Positions 33,781-43,798 are shown, numbered from the stretch's first letter. The stretch is DNA of 64,000 nt from Spirosoma aerolatum (GCF_002056795.1 NZ_CP020104.1:4597501-4661500), one strand, 5' to 3'. Translations and numbers: made by a program. Notes: generated from the sequence alone by a model not told the origin.

Positions 33781-35162
33781 TATGGAGCTAAGGTTATTAT
33801 TAAGAAAAATGGATCATACGCGATCCCTCCGCGTCCATCGTTCACGATACGACGGAAATAGTAGGTACTCGAATACCCGCCAGCCGAAAGGCCAGGAGCG
33901 GTATAGGTGAACTTGCGTAAACCAGCGTCAAACGTTGCCCAGCTAGGCATAGCCCCCCACGTACTGTTATCAGTTGAGTACTGCATCGACCAGGTGAGGT
34001 TATCGTTATCTTGGTCTCTGGCATGATTAGCCGCCCAATTAAATGAGTTGGTTTGATCCTTATAGCCCGTCAGGAACGCTACCGGAATGTCCCATACAGG
34101 AGGATTATTTTTGGATAGTTGAATAACCCCCTCTACGGTCCCGAACCCATCGGCAACGTCGGCCCTGACTCCGTTTGACCCGTCAGATGATAATGAGTTT
34201 TGAGCAATGGCAAACAGGCCGCCAGATGAAATGGACTGGCCTGATATTGAATTGACCAACCGCCAGTTAGACACGGCATGCGTAGTTACCCGCCATTGAT
34301 CATCTGTAAAGAGTTCTTCGACCTGTAACTGAATACTTAAGCCTTCCTTACAAAGCAGTGGGTTACTATGGGCTGCATCGATGATGCGGCATACACCCCG
34401 CGAAACAGGTGCATTATCAATGGGTGTGAATTCGGCCCGGTCACAGGTAACGAATATATCGCCAAGGTCTCCAGCTACTTCGTCGTAGTGTTTGAAGTTG
34501 TCCCAAACCTCTTCTTCGTCAGCCGTTGGGTCGGTCGGCGTAGGATCGGTGGGATCGGTGGGGTCTGTTGGATCGGTCGGATCGGTCGGTGTTGTTGTGC
34601 CATCCTTATAAAACTGACCATCGGGAGCAACCGATAGATAGGGATATTTCGCCCCAGTCGGTTTATCTGGAACATCAGCCGCAATGCTTCCCCGGAAGAA
34701 CGGCATAATGTCCGTATCGGCACCGTTGCCAAGAACAGTTTGCAGGTCACTTAACTGACCTGTATTAAAAACAATCCCCCCATTTTCGTTAACTTTTACA
34801 ATACCAAAACTTAGCAACATGGCCAATGTCTTGGCGGGGGTCATAGCCTTAAATTCGTCAGTACCAGCCTTTGCCTCGTCCTCGTTAGCCAACTTGAGCA
34901 CCCCCTCGCTCTCCTCTGAAGCGGAGTTAAAGGATTGTGGGTGCCCATCATACGGCGGGGGTATGTCGCTCTTAAAGGCCAGTACCGATCCTAGATTGAC
35001 AGAAAATAAAAGGGCGTTATCCAGCCCATAAAAGCTGACAACGCCATTGCTATTAATTTGTGCAGCGATTGAAACTGACCCGACAGTAGAATTGTACTTC
35101 GCCCGAAAGCCTGTTTCAAGCGAGTCGCCAGGGAGAATTTTCTGGGGAGTAGGCATGAGCAA
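33780..35162 (-). CDS. Tail protein with DPT linker and Ig-like end
   Basis: A 460-residue protein. The N-terminal part (1-190) is fibre-like (SFNSASEESEGVLKLANEDEA, a common phage fibre segment). Then follow a Thr-Asp-Pro repeat linker of about 25 residues, the DIFVTCDRAEFTP module, and a C-terminal cadherin/Ig-like domain (NNPPVWDIPVAFLTG ... RDQDNDNLTWSM). It starts 13 bases after the tail-tip gene. The probable role is in the adsorption apparatus. Confidence 0.68.
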   Translation of the reverse strand: MLMPTPQKILPGDSLETGFRAKYNSTVGSVSIAAQINSNGVVSFYGLDNALLFSVNLGSVLAFKSDIPPPYDGHPQSFNSASEESEGVLKLANEDEAKAGTDEFKAMTPAKTLAMLLSFGIVKVNENGGIVFNTGQLSDLQTVLGNGADTDIMPFFRGSIAADVPDKPTGAKYPYLSVAPDGQFYKDGTTTPTDPTDPTDPTDPTDPTPTDPTADEEEVWDNFKHYDEVAGDLGDIFVTCDRAEFTPIDNAPVSRGVCRIIDAAHSNPLLCKEGLSIQLQVEELFTDDQWRVTTHAVSNWRLVNSISGQSISSGGLFAIAQNSLSSDGSNGVRADVADGFGTVEGVIQLSKNNPPVWDIPVAFLTGYKDQTNSFNWAANHARDQDNDNLTWSMQYSTDNSTWGAMPSWATFDAGLRKFTYTAPGLSAGGYSSTYYFRRIVNDGRGGIAYDPFFLIITLAP

Positions 35163-35175
35163 CGAAATGGCTGCT

Positions 35176-37935
35176 TTACTGGAAATTATCGAACGTACAT
35201 TGTTCGATCCAGGGGTCTATTGCGCCAGGTTGTGATGCCTCAAAGACATTAAACACATATGCGCCATAGAACGAGCAGCCCCTTTGCCCTTGTAACTGGC
35301 TTAAAGATAGCGATTTTTTAAGTAGTATCAATATAGCCTCGCCCGTCGACCGTTTGAAGCTGATACTTAGTGGGAATCCTTCAATAACTCCATTACTACC
35401 CGTTAGTTCAATAAATCCATAATGAAGTGTAGGGTCTGGGTGAGCGCCCGTCAAACAGGCCCGTAAGAACAGCATTTGCCCTGTACTCAATTTCGTGCTA
35501 ATCTTGATCCGTTCCGGTTTCCAGATTGGTTTGATTGGATATTTTAGATCGGCTACCGTTAAGTCGTCATTATGCTGAATGAGTTTTCGACTGTCAATAT
35601 TCAAATCACCCTCTGCATTGTCTGCCAGTTTGGTGCGAAGCGTTCCGTTATTCTTGACATACGTGCAGCGAATAGGCTCCGAGCCATTACTATAAATTAG
35701 CCCACCAGCAATGTAGGGCGCATGACGAAGGAGGTTAAACCGGGGCGCCAGCCTGAGATTATAAGTCGTCTCCGGATCAAGTACACCCGTTACCGATTCA
35801 AAGCTTTCATCCCGTTCGGCCTGAAACGCAAAATCCATCGATACGGATAACGTAGCTACGACCAATTCCTCCGTAATCTGTCGATCCAGCGTTACAACTG
35901 CCTGATTTTTATTGCCAACGTAACTATCCAGATAATCAATGGCCTTATAAACCCCATCGTTATGCTCAGTCCCTGATACCAGAAATGTAACCCCTTTTGC
36001 CATCCAGGCGGGTTTGTAAAACAGATCAAATACAAGACTGGCTTTGCCGGCTACCATAAAAAATACGGCCGTTACTGTTACTTCGCTGTGTTCGGGGGTT
36101 AATTGGGCAAGCTGGGATGCGCAAACAATGAAGTTGTTATCATCATAAGTTGTTGAATCGTTCGGTTGCGCCGAAAACTGCGCGCGCCGGGTCATCTCCA
36201 GTGCGTAACCCGAGGCAATTAAATCCGAAACGGCACTATAGGTCGCTCCTTCGCGCATCGGCAAAGCGTATTGCTGTTTGGTGTTAAACTCATCGAGCAC
36301 CTGTGGCCCCTCATCGGGAAAGGTACTATAACCAACCTCCACACCCGTATTTAGGTACTCACCAGCCGTCTCCTCTTCGATAACTGAATACGAAGAAAGG
36401 CTCAGCATTTTGTTATCCCGGTAGAAATTGGCAATAGGTTCAATGACCAGCACATCCCCATCATCCGTCGGTTTGTAGGATAAACCAATCGCATCGATCG
36501 CCTGCAAACTCGACAGGAATTTTTGCATGGAGTTCTGAACTGGCTTGCCTGTAAAACCCCGTACGTAGTAGCCGTTTGTAATGAGACGGTGCGAGCCGCC
36601 CCCGTCAGTCGGCTGATCGTTACCAGCAAACGAATAGTAACTACTTTGAACTGCATTTTGGCGGCCTGTCAGGCAGGCCATGAAGTGGGATAATACGTCA
36701 AAAACCGGATAGGCTGGACAGGCTGATGGCGGTGCGTAGGTGTTTGCGGTGATGTTAATCGAGGCTGAGTATACCAATAGACGTACGTCGGTTCCGCGCC
36801 AATTCGCCCGGCTTGGATTGATTACCAGTTCTGCATAAAAATAAACATCCGTATTTTTGGGGAGTTTTTCTGTGTATGTTAGACTGGCCGTGTACCTTGC
36901 TACTCCCATAAACCGACTACCCGGCGATCCAGCTATTTGCGAACCTACTACATGTTTTGTATTACCTACAACCAGATAACAGTTCAGCGTATAATCATCA
37001 ATTTTAGGCGGAGAAATGGAAATAGCAGCTCGTTGCAATCGGCAGTCCACTTGAAAATCAATAACAACGGAGAATGTATATTCTCCATCAGTTGCAATCT
37101 TTAAAAGGGCATGACCCGATGACTGGGGTAATGATGTGTCAACTTCCAGGTTATTGCCTAAATAAGTATCCACCTCGGCGGGTGAAGCCCGTTCTACTGT
37201 TAGCGGAAAGTAGAGTAAGAAATGCCGAAATGCCTGAAATTGCCCTACCGATTGCCCTACAGATCCTCCTTGCAAAACACTCGTTCCATCATTCTGAAAA
37301 CTCACCCAATCCGTATCCTGAAAATCAGGCATCGGTTTAATTGTCGTTGTTTTTTTGATGCGCTGCGAGTGTAGAACCAGAATAGATGGCGCTGGAGGAG
37401 TGATTGCAACCGGATTATTGCTACTGTCATTAATCAGAGATTTTTTTTGGTCCATGGAAAGCACAGTGTCCCATCCCGCCCGAATATCAGGGTGAACACT
37501 GTAACGTTCGGCCGGAATGGTCAATTCTCCTCCTTTTTTGCTTCGTTTGGCCAGGTTGAGCCGAAGTGTTTGCAGGGCAAGATCGCCCGTATTGTCCGTC
37601 AGGCCCCATTCCAGAAAAAGCGTTACATTAGGTCCAGATCGACTGTAATTCAATTCAATAAAATCTATTGCTTCAACCTGCTGGAATCGCAAAACCGCTT
37701 CTTCGCCCGTAAATTCGAAATTAATACCATGCCATTGGGTATCCCTTTCAAGTGTCCATTCTGCGCCATCCCAGCCGATTGGTTCGCGAATCGAAATGAT
37801 TTGGTTGAGGGCAGGGGAAACCAGTCGAAAGTACGTATCTGCATCCGACATGCGGTGATCGGCGTCGGCAGAGCCATAAAACAGATCAGGCAGGGAATAC
37901 GGGCTGGGCAGTGCCATAAGCAGGCGGAAAGGCAT
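35176..37935 (-). CDS. Tail tip / hub protein
   Basis: A 919-residue protein directly after the tape measure module in transcription order, the position of the tail-tip or distal tail protein of siphoviruses. It is beta-rich, and its N-terminus includes IREPIGWDGAEWTLERD and HGINFEFTG, which resemble Bacteroidota phage tail-tip proteins. It has its own TATCTTTACC promoter-like element upstream. The specific role is inferred from position and size. Confidence 0.68.
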   Translation of the reverse strand: MPFRLLMALPSPYSLPDLFYGSADADHRMSDADTYFRLVSPALNQIISIREPIGWDGAEWTLERDTQWHGINFEFTGEEAVLRFQQVEAIDFIELNYSRSGPNVTLFLEWGLTDNTGDLALQTLRLNLAKRSKKGGELTIPAERYSVHPDIRAGWDTVLSMDQKKSLINDSSNNPVAITPPAPSILVLHSQRIKKTTTIKPMPDFQDTDWVSFQNDGTSVLQGGSVGQSVGQFQAFRHFLLYFPLTVERASPAEVDTYLGNNLEVDTSLPQSSGHALLKIATDGEYTFSVVIDFQVDCRLQRAAISISPPKIDDYTLNCYLVVGNTKHVVGSQIAGSPGSRFMGVARYTASLTYTEKLPKNTDVYFYAELVINPSRANWRGTDVRLLVYSASINITANTYAPPSACPAYPVFDVLSHFMACLTGRQNAVQSSYYSFAGNDQPTDGGGSHRLITNGYYVRGFTGKPVQNSMQKFLSSLQAIDAIGLSYKPTDDGDVLVIEPIANFYRDNKMLSLSSYSVIEEETAGEYLNTGVEVGYSTFPDEGPQVLDEFNTKQQYALPMREGATYSAVSDLIASGYALEMTRRAQFSAQPNDSTTYDDNNFIVCASQLAQLTPEHSEVTVTAVFFMVAGKASLVFDLFYKPAWMAKGVTFLVSGTEHNDGVYKAIDYLDSYVGNKNQAVVTLDRQITEELVVATLSVSMDFAFQAERDESFESVTGVLDPETTYNLRLAPRFNLLRHAPYIAGGLIYSNGSEPIRCTYVKNNGTLRTKLADNAEGDLNIDSRKLIQHNDDLTVADLKYPIKPIWKPERIKISTKLSTGQMLFLRACLTGAHPDPTLHYGFIELTGSNGVIEGFPLSISFKRSTGEAILILLKKSLSLSQLQGQRGCSFYGAYVFNVFEASQPGAIDPWIEQCTFDNFQ

Positions 37936-37985
37936 TGAGTAATGCGCTGCCCCTTAGCGGTATCATTACTGAGCCTTTTGAGTAG

Positions 37986-37995
37986 GGTAAAGATA
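37986..37995 (-). promoter_or_regulatory. Probable late promoter of the tail-tip gene
   Basis: Reverse strand TATCTTTACC, the same element seen before the genes at 43747 and 52887. A GC-rich leader CTAAGGGGCAG (37947-37957) follows. Confidence 0.45.
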
Positions 37996-38017
37996 CGAAT
38001 TTTAGCCACTTGCCACC

Positions 38018-38461
38018 GTGTTTACGCCACTTGCCAAAAGTGTGGATAGTATTTTGGGGGCATCAAGTACTTTAGGTGCTATGTTTATCGGTTTCTGTAT
38101 CGGCGCCATACTCGCTTTTTTTATCACCCGTCAGGTTGAACGGGAAAGCTTTGCCAGAGAAAAACGCAAATTAGAGCGGAGCATTAAAGACGTTGAACTG
38201 ATCCGATACCAACAGGATAGAGACGAATTTGAACGGTTCCGGACAGAGGCTACCCGTCTGGTTAATGAGGCCGCCGAACGGGCTATCTTGATGACAGAGG
38301 CCGATGATCGTATGATGGAGTCGCAGGCTCAAATGAGAAAGGCGTTTAACGAAATGAATGATTTGCTAAATGAAGCCATTAATCGGGTGCGGGAATTGGA
38401 GGAGGGGGATTATGCCGAACTTCTGATTAAACACGAACGATTGCTTGCTAGGTTGAATTGA
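38018..38461 (+). CDS. Membrane-anchored coiled-coil protein (cassette gene 1)
   Basis: A 147-residue protein with one N-terminal membrane span (GAMFIGFCIGAILAFFI) followed by a long charged coiled coil, rich in Glu and Arg, to the end. The start is a GTG at 38018; an ATG at 38081 would keep the span. It lies on the strand opposite the late operon, with two envelope genes after it, which suggests an independently expressed moron cassette. Confidence 0.7.
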   Translation: MFTPLAKSVDSILGASSTLGAMFIGFCIGAILAFFITRQVERESFAREKRKLERSIKDVELIRYQQDRDEFERFRTEATRLVNEAAERAILMTEADDRMMESQAQMRKAFNEMNDLLNEAINRVRELEEGDYAELLIKHERLLARLN

Positions 38462-38495
38462 TATTTTTTGACCTTAAATCACACCAAATCTTCCT

Positions 38496-38663
38496 ATGAA
38501 AAAGATTATGTCCTTTTGTTTTATTCTTGGATTATTAAGTTGTGGAGGTGGCGATCCAGGCCCTTCGAAGACATCACAATGCGGTTGCTCAAAATACAAT
38601 AAGTCCGATTGTAATATACAGCCCAGATGCTTTTGGACTGTTGGTAAAGGTTGTGGTTGTTAA
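38496..38663 (+). CDS. Small Cys-rich lipoprotein (cassette gene 2)
   Basis: A 55-residue protein. The signal MKKIMSFCFILGLLSC carries a lipobox (L-L-S-C16). The mature part is short, glycine-rich and contains six more cysteines (CGC, C, C, CGC), so disulfide bonds or metal binding are likely. It lies between two envelope genes on the same strand. Function unknown. Confidence 0.68.
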   Translation: MKKIMSFCFILGLLSCGGGDPGPSKTSQCGCSKYNKSDCNIQPRCFWTVGKGCGC

Positions 38664-38676
38664 CTAACTATATCAA

Positions 38677-39204
38677 ATGAAAGCTGTTTTTCTGGTTTTG
38701 ATGGTATCGTTAAACGTGATCGCTCAAAGCAAACCCGCCAACAGCACTAAATTAGGCGAGGTCTTGCCATTGGATGCGACTGGACGCGTCCAGTATCAAG
38801 TTGTTGAGCAGATTGGTAATACGAATAAAGATGAATTATTCCAGCGCGCCCGTCGCTGGTTTGCTCAAACCTACAAATCAGCTAATGCCTCCTTGCAAAT
38901 CAGTGATGCAGCAACGGGCGAACTTTCCGGAAAGGGTACATTTATTGTTCGGCCGACTAGTATCGGCATTCCACAGGATACAGACGTTGACTATAGTATT
39001 AGCGTAGAAATCAAAGACGGTCGCTACCGCGCAACAATTGATAATTTCTTTGTTCGCGTCAAGACAATTCAAGGGCCGATCGAAACCGTGAAAGGTGCCT
39101 CGAAAGGGTTTATGCAAAAAGTCTACGATCAGACCAATGACCAGGTGTACACACTATTATTATCATTAAACAGGGCACTGAAAACCCCGAAATCTGATTT
39201 CTAG
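38677..39204 (+). CDS. DUF4468 secreted protein (cassette gene 3)
   Basis: A 175-residue protein with a signal peptide (VFLVLMVSLNVIAQ). A DUF4468/TBP-like domain follows: Y-Q-V-V-E-Q-I at the start, RARRWFAQTYKSANASLQI, and a central GKGTFIVRP...YSISVEIKDGRYRATIDNF. DUF4468 proteins are common in Bacteroidota envelopes and have no known function. Its stop overlaps the convergent tape-measure stop by 4 bases. Confidence 0.82.
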   Translation: MKAVFLVLMVSLNVIAQSKPANSTKLGEVLPLDATGRVQYQVVEQIGNTNKDELFQRARRWFAQTYKSANASLQISDAATGELSGKGTFIVRPTSIGIPQDTDVDYSISVEIKDGRYRATIDNFFVRVKTIQGPIETVKGASKGFMQKVYDQTNDQVYTLLLSLNRALKTPKSDF

Positions 39205-42200
39205 TTTTTGGGCAAACTGAAATGGTTCTTCACCCAAGCCCGGTGCTGATCAGCTTTGCGTTGCGCCCGTCGGTATCCTAACTCATCCCAGTGATTTTCC
39301 TCAACTGGCAATCCCGCCAATGCATTGCGCATCGCCCGTTCCATGGACTCTTCCGATGGTCCGGCTTGGACAACCGGAGAATACATACTGCCCCCTGGGG
39401 CCGAACGAACGTCCTGCGCCAGTTCGGTATTAACCCGCAAAAACTGTTTTGTTTCCTGATGGGTCATAACCCGGTCATGTCGATTGAGATACATAATTTG
39501 CTTTTCGGCAGCCAGACGATAATAAGGTTTACCCCCTTTTTGGGATTCAATCAACTCATAACCCCGCTCCCCTACCCAGGCGGGTCCCTCGGGTGCATCC
39601 TGCGTACCTTTCCAGAATTCGGGAAGGGGTTTGGCCGCCACAGCAATACCCTGTATTAAGCCCAGCGAGCCAGCCAGAGCTGCTAATACTAAGTTAGGCA
39701 AAGCTTCGGCAACAGCTTTGGCGGTTGAAATGGCGATAGAGAAGATAGCTGCTAATTTCTCATCTTCAGCCTGTTTACGACGGATCTGCTTTTGTCGCTG
39801 GGCGTACTTAGACTCAATTGCTTTTTTCTGCTCATCATTTGATCCTGCCAAATCCAGTTCGTACTGTTTCTGTTTTTCCAGATTATCCAGATCCTGTTGC
39901 AGAAAAGCTGCCCGAACATCAAAGTACGACGAAACGGCCGTCGACAGATTATCCAAAGCAGCATTTTGAATTTTCTGAATACGATCCTGATGTTCGCGCT
40001 CAATATCCTCTTCATCTTTGGCCAGTTTTTTAGCCCGGTCAACCCGTCGTTTATCACGGGCGACATCGGCCTCTTCGGTGGCTTTTCGCGTCTCCTCAAT
40101 TTCCAGTTGCAGAATCTGTTCGATCTGCGCCTGTGTTTTTCCCTGCTTTTTAAGTTCATCAATCCGTCGGGCGATGGCTTGTTGCTGGGTATCCGAAGCG
40201 GCAACGGTGGCATTGACAATATCATCTAAATAACGAAGTTCCAGATCACGAATGCGCTGAGCACCTTCTTCCTGAGTGATTTGCCGCTTGGTAACAGCCG
40301 CGCGAACCCGGCCCTGCTCAGCTTCAAATGCAGTTTCCAGATCAGCGAGTCGATTCTTCAGATTGGTTTTGATCGTGTTCTCATCGCCAACAATTGCCTT
40401 TTTAGCGGCATCAAAAACCTTCTTAAAGGCTTTTTCCTGAATATCGGCCCTTCCTTTCTGGTAATCGGCATCTGCTTTAGCCAGTTCTTTATTTAGATTG
40501 GCGTAATCGTCCGTTTCTTGCTTACCAGCCGCTATCAGTAATGCCCGGCGTTTATTTATGCCCGATACAGTAATGTTATACCGAGCCATTATGTACTGCT
40601 GATCGGTAACTAAATCCTGCTCGTGCTTACTGGTCAAATCACCTAACTGTTCGCCTGTAGAGGCTGATACTACACCCAATGAATTGCGCAGTTGCTGTTC
40701 GGCTTCCTGTTTGGCTCGATTAGCGGCCACGCTGGCGGCCCGTTTTGCGGCTTTAGCATCCCGCTCTGCATCTTTTTTGTCTTTCTTTTCCAGTTCTTTA
40801 TTTACATCCTGAATAGCTTTAATAAACTCTTTGGCGTAGTTAATGTCTCGCGTTAAGGAGTTGACCAAGTCGGGCCGTTTCTGAATAGTTGATTGATCCT
40901 GGCTAATTTGTCCTTGATAGCGAGATATAAGGGCATTTCGTTCAGCCAATGAAAGTTCCTGTGCCTGCTTACGGATAGCCTCAATGCGGCCCTCATGGTA
41001 TTTCTTGTCTGACTCCCGTTCGTCTATGCGTCCTTGTTCCCTATCTTTTGCGGTTTGCTTGATGTGCTCACGGGTCAAAATGGTAAGCTGTTCAGTGTAT
41101 TTCTTGTAATCAGTAAGCGCCTGTGCTCGTTCGGGTGCTGTACCAGCTAGTGTTTCGCCGACATTTTTTGCATTTGCGGCTAAGTCTTTCAATATGTCTA
41201 ATCTAGCCTTCCGCATGTTTTCTGGCATAGAAATAAAGTCGTCAATCGCTTTCTTGTAGCTACTATCGACATCTATCCGATACTGGGCCAGCGTCCATGT
41301 CTTAGGATTAAGCGACAGAAAAAACGCGGCCCAATCTTTACTCTGCATGGCGGCTCTCATATTTGATAATGTGTCCGCAATGCCATTTTTAATACTGGCA
41401 AAGAACCTGGTAATGCCAAATGTCTGATTGAAGGTATCCAGTAATAGGCCCGTCTGATTGTCCAGTCTAGCCGTAGCGCCTACCAGTGATTCGACATTCT
41501 CAGCGGCTGTTCCGCTGAATGTTTTTTCAAGTTGTGTCGCTACTTTAGGTAATACATCAATGGCTAACAGTTCCCCTTTTTGCATCATGTCCTGTAGCTT
41601 CACAGTACTAACGCCGAGGGCGTCTGCAAACAACTTGGTAGCCCCTGGAATGGCCTGACCTAACTGATCCTTAAGGTCATCTGCGGTAATATTGCCTCGG
41701 CTAAGCATATCGCTTAGGGCTTTTAAGGCAGAGTAAGATTTATCGGCCGGGGCTTTTAACTCAGCCAATCGGGTCGTGAATGCCTTAAAAATCCGGTCTG
41801 CCTCCTTGCCTTCCAGTGCTGTATCGCGCGTACCCACCTTAATACCTTTGTAACTATCGGTTAATGTGGCTACACTAATGCCTAAGGAGTCGGCTGTTTT
41901 TTCTAAAAATAGTTGTGAGCTTCCTAAGTCATTGGTGTCTTTAGTTACTGCTTTAAGTCCCGCCCGAATCTGTTCGAACTGACTCATCTTATCAATAGCC
42001 TGCCCCGCAATTTGAATGACTTTAGTAAAAGCAATTCCAACGACTCCAAGCGACCCAATTAGTCCAACAAATCCACCATTGACTAATCCATTTAGCGCAT
42101 TTTCGTATTGTCCGACTTTTAATTGATGTTGACCCATAGTAGCCGCCATCTTTTTCAGAGCCGTATCGGCAGTTGTAATTTTATTTGCCAACACCACAGC

Positions 42201-42803
42201 GGTAGCATTGGTCCGGTTAATTTTTCCTGTCAATGGATCAAAAGCCCCATCCAGGCTTTTGAGTGCGGACCTAGCTTCTTTTAGTTCTTTTTCGAGCAAA
42301 TTGTACTGCCCTGTAATCTCCTTTACGGAATCCGTATTCGCTTTGACGGACTTATTAAGCTGGTTTAACTGCTTATCCAGACTGACAATTTCAGCCGCCT
42401 GCCGCTTCTTTAACTGAATGTCCCGACTTGTAACCCCTTCATTGGCAGTATAGGCAGCTACAACTTTTTCCAGTCGTTCGATTAAGGTGAAATAAGCCTT
42501 ATCTAACTGCTGATTCGTTGTTGTTAATGCCGCCGATGCTGCCCGTTGGTCTCGAAGCTGTTGCGTTGTCACCATAGCCACCTTGGCATACTCTTCCATT
42601 TCGCGGTTACTACCGGCCATGGCATTGCCTTTGCGGATCATTTCCAGCGCATTCAGACTTTGCAGGATGGAGTCGCCCATCTGTTTATTCAGACGGGTAA
42701 CGTTATCGACAAAATCTTTATAGTCTGCTTTGGCATCCGCTACCGCTTTCCGGTAGCCATCCAAATCGACCATTTCCTGATACTCAATGCGACGTTTGGC
42801 CAT
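39201..42803 (-). CDS. Tail tape measure protein
   Basis: A 1200-residue protein. The N-terminal half is coiled coil followed by a tape-measure domain (RIFKAFTTRLAELKAPADKS ... ALSDMLSRGNITADDLKDQLG). A small hydrophobic segment lies near residue 245 (GLIGSLGVVGIAFTKVIQIAG) and a second hydrophobic region near 1060-1090. It sets the tail length; by the usual 1.5 angstrom per residue rule this implies a tail of roughly 180 nm. Confidence 0.92.
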   Translation of the reverse strand: MAKRRIEYQEMVDLDGYRKAVADAKADYKDFVDNVTRLNKQMGDSILQSLNALEMIRKGNAMAGSNREMEEYAKVAMVTTQQLRDQRAASAALTTTNQQLDKAYFTLIERLEKVVAAYTANEGVTSRDIQLKKRQAAEIVSLDKQLNQLNKSVKANTDSVKEITGQYNLLEKELKEARSALKSLDGAFDPLTGKINRTNATAVVLANKITTADTALKKMAATMGQHQLKVGQYENALNGLVNGGFVGLIGSLGVVGIAFTKVIQIAGQAIDKMSQFEQIRAGLKAVTKDTNDLGSSQLFLEKTADSLGISVATLTDSYKGIKVGTRDTALEGKEADRIFKAFTTRLAELKAPADKSYSALKALSDMLSRGNITADDLKDQLGQAIPGATKLFADALGVSTVKLQDMMQKGELLAIDVLPKVATQLEKTFSGTAAENVESLVGATARLDNQTGLLLDTFNQTFGITRFFASIKNGIADTLSNMRAAMQSKDWAAFFLSLNPKTWTLAQYRIDVDSSYKKAIDDFISMPENMRKARLDILKDLAANAKNVGETLAGTAPERAQALTDYKKYTEQLTILTREHIKQTAKDREQGRIDERESDKKYHEGRIEAIRKQAQELSLAERNALISRYQGQISQDQSTIQKRPDLVNSLTRDINYAKEFIKAIQDVNKELEKKDKKDAERDAKAAKRAASVAANRAKQEAEQQLRNSLGVVSASTGEQLGDLTSKHEQDLVTDQQYIMARYNITVSGINKRRALLIAAGKQETDDYANLNKELAKADADYQKGRADIQEKAFKKVFDAAKKAIVGDENTIKTNLKNRLADLETAFEAEQGRVRAAVTKRQITQEEGAQRIRDLELRYLDDIVNATVAASDTQQQAIARRIDELKKQGKTQAQIEQILQLEIEETRKATEEADVARDKRRVDRAKKLAKDEEDIEREHQDRIQKIQNAALDNLSTAVSSYFDVRAAFLQQDLDNLEKQKQYELDLAGSNDEQKKAIESKYAQRQKQIRRKQAEDEKLAAIFSIAISTAKAVAEALPNLVLAALAGSLGLIQGIAVAAKPLPEFWKGTQDAPEGPAWVGERGYELIESQKGGKPYYRLAAEKQIMYLNRHDRVMTHQETKQFLRVNTELAQDVRSAPGGSMYSPVVQAGPSEESMERAMRNALAGLPVEENHWDELGYRRAQRKADQHRAWVKNHFSLPKN

Positions 42804-42805
42804 AC

Positions 42806-42961
42806 CTAAAAGCGGATTATTTTCTTAAGAAGTTGTTTTACATGGTAAGCCAGTCGCTTTTCATCAATTGGCTTATGGCTATAGGCTTGCGCCAATTTGG
42901 CGACTCCCCTGTGGTAAGCGTCCAGATCAATCAGTTCGGAAAAATTGATTCGTTTCGCCAT
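42806..42961 (-). CDS. 51-residue paralogue of the tape-measure N-terminus
   Basis: A short ORF (MAKRINFSELIDLDAYHRGV...) lying between the 260-residue gene and the tape measure, 2 bases upstream of the latter. Its first 28 residues parallel those of the tape measure (MAKRRIEYQEMVDLDGYRKA...). It may be a duplicated N-terminal module or a small assembly factor. Confidence 0.65.
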   Translation of the reverse strand: MAKRINFSELIDLDAYHRGVAKLAQAYSHKPIDEKRLAYHVKQLLKKIIRF

Positions 42962-42964
42962 GGG

Positions 42965-43747
42965 TTAAGAAATCAAAGGATACGCAAAGGATAGGTCGGT
43001 TACGGAAAACTGAGCAGGGGCCAGTGCCGATCGGCCCGGTGAGGGCGTCAGAAAATCGCGGGTGCGGACAGGTATTCCGTTGAAGGTGATCGAATCGTGC
43101 AGCAACATCCACTGTATACCTTCCAGATGATCGGAATCGGCATAGGGTACCTGAAATTTGAGCACCTTATCGGATGCCTGATTATAATTGATCGGCTCAC
43201 CCGTCGTACTTTCCCGGTACGAACTGGATTCGGTCGGAAATTCGGGAACGCCGATCTGAACCATCCGAACCCGAAATGCGCACGTAAATTCGGAATCAAG
43301 CCAGGGGTAGCGAACCCCAAACAGTGTCTTCGCGTGATGCAGCACAGTCCGAATACTCTGCACTTCTGCGTCCATCTGACTTAGTACCTCAATCAGTGAA
43401 GATGTCCAGGTGGAAGGCCCCCAAACAATCTTCCAGCGATATAGACCAGGCGAAACTGATGGACAGGTTAACGTTCCGAACAAACAACTTTGCCCCAACG
43501 CTATGCTATCGATTTCCAGACTGGCCGTAACCGATGCCGATGCGCCCGAATTACGGGCCTCAATGAGTGTAACGACTGGGCCACCTAAGTTTGGCGCAAC
43601 AGGCGTTGCCAGGTTCATATAGAACCGGGTCTCTTCACCGGGATACGTAACCAGGGCTGATGTTCGGCAATCAGGAACTATTCGGGGAAACGGGATGCTG
43701 GCTGTTGCAGTAAGCCAGCTCAGCAGATTGGCGCGAGTAGCACGCAT
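42965..43747 (-). CDS. Tail protein of unknown function
   Basis: A 260-residue beta-rich protein without signal, between the chaperone pair and the tape measure. This position fits a tail or tail-completion component. Upstream lie a TATCTTTACTAC promoter-like element (43811-43824) and the CAAAGGGGCTG leader shared with the capsid and putative tail-tube genes, so it may be strongly expressed. No family is recognised. Confidence 0.65.
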   Translation of the reverse strand: MRATRANLLSWLTATASIPFPRIVPDCRTSALVTYPGEETRFYMNLATPVAPNLGGPVVTLIEARNSGASASVTASLEIDSIALGQSCLFGTLTCPSVSPGLYRWKIVWGPSTWTSSLIEVLSQMDAEVQSIRTVLHHAKTLFGVRYPWLDSEFTCAFRVRMVQIGVPEFPTESSSYRESTTGEPINYNQASDKVLKFQVPYADSDHLEGIQWMLLHDSITFNGIPVRTRDFLTPSPGRSALAPAQFSVTDLSFAYPLIS

Positions 43748-43798
43748 GGCGATGAATCATGCACAGGCAGCGAACCAATACGCTTGCCTATATTTACC

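Noticed and set aside
34520..34600. Tandem repeat of Thr-Asp-Pro codons as a regulatory DNA repeat
   Set aside because: It is a simple disordered linker within a tail protein and is in frame throughout.
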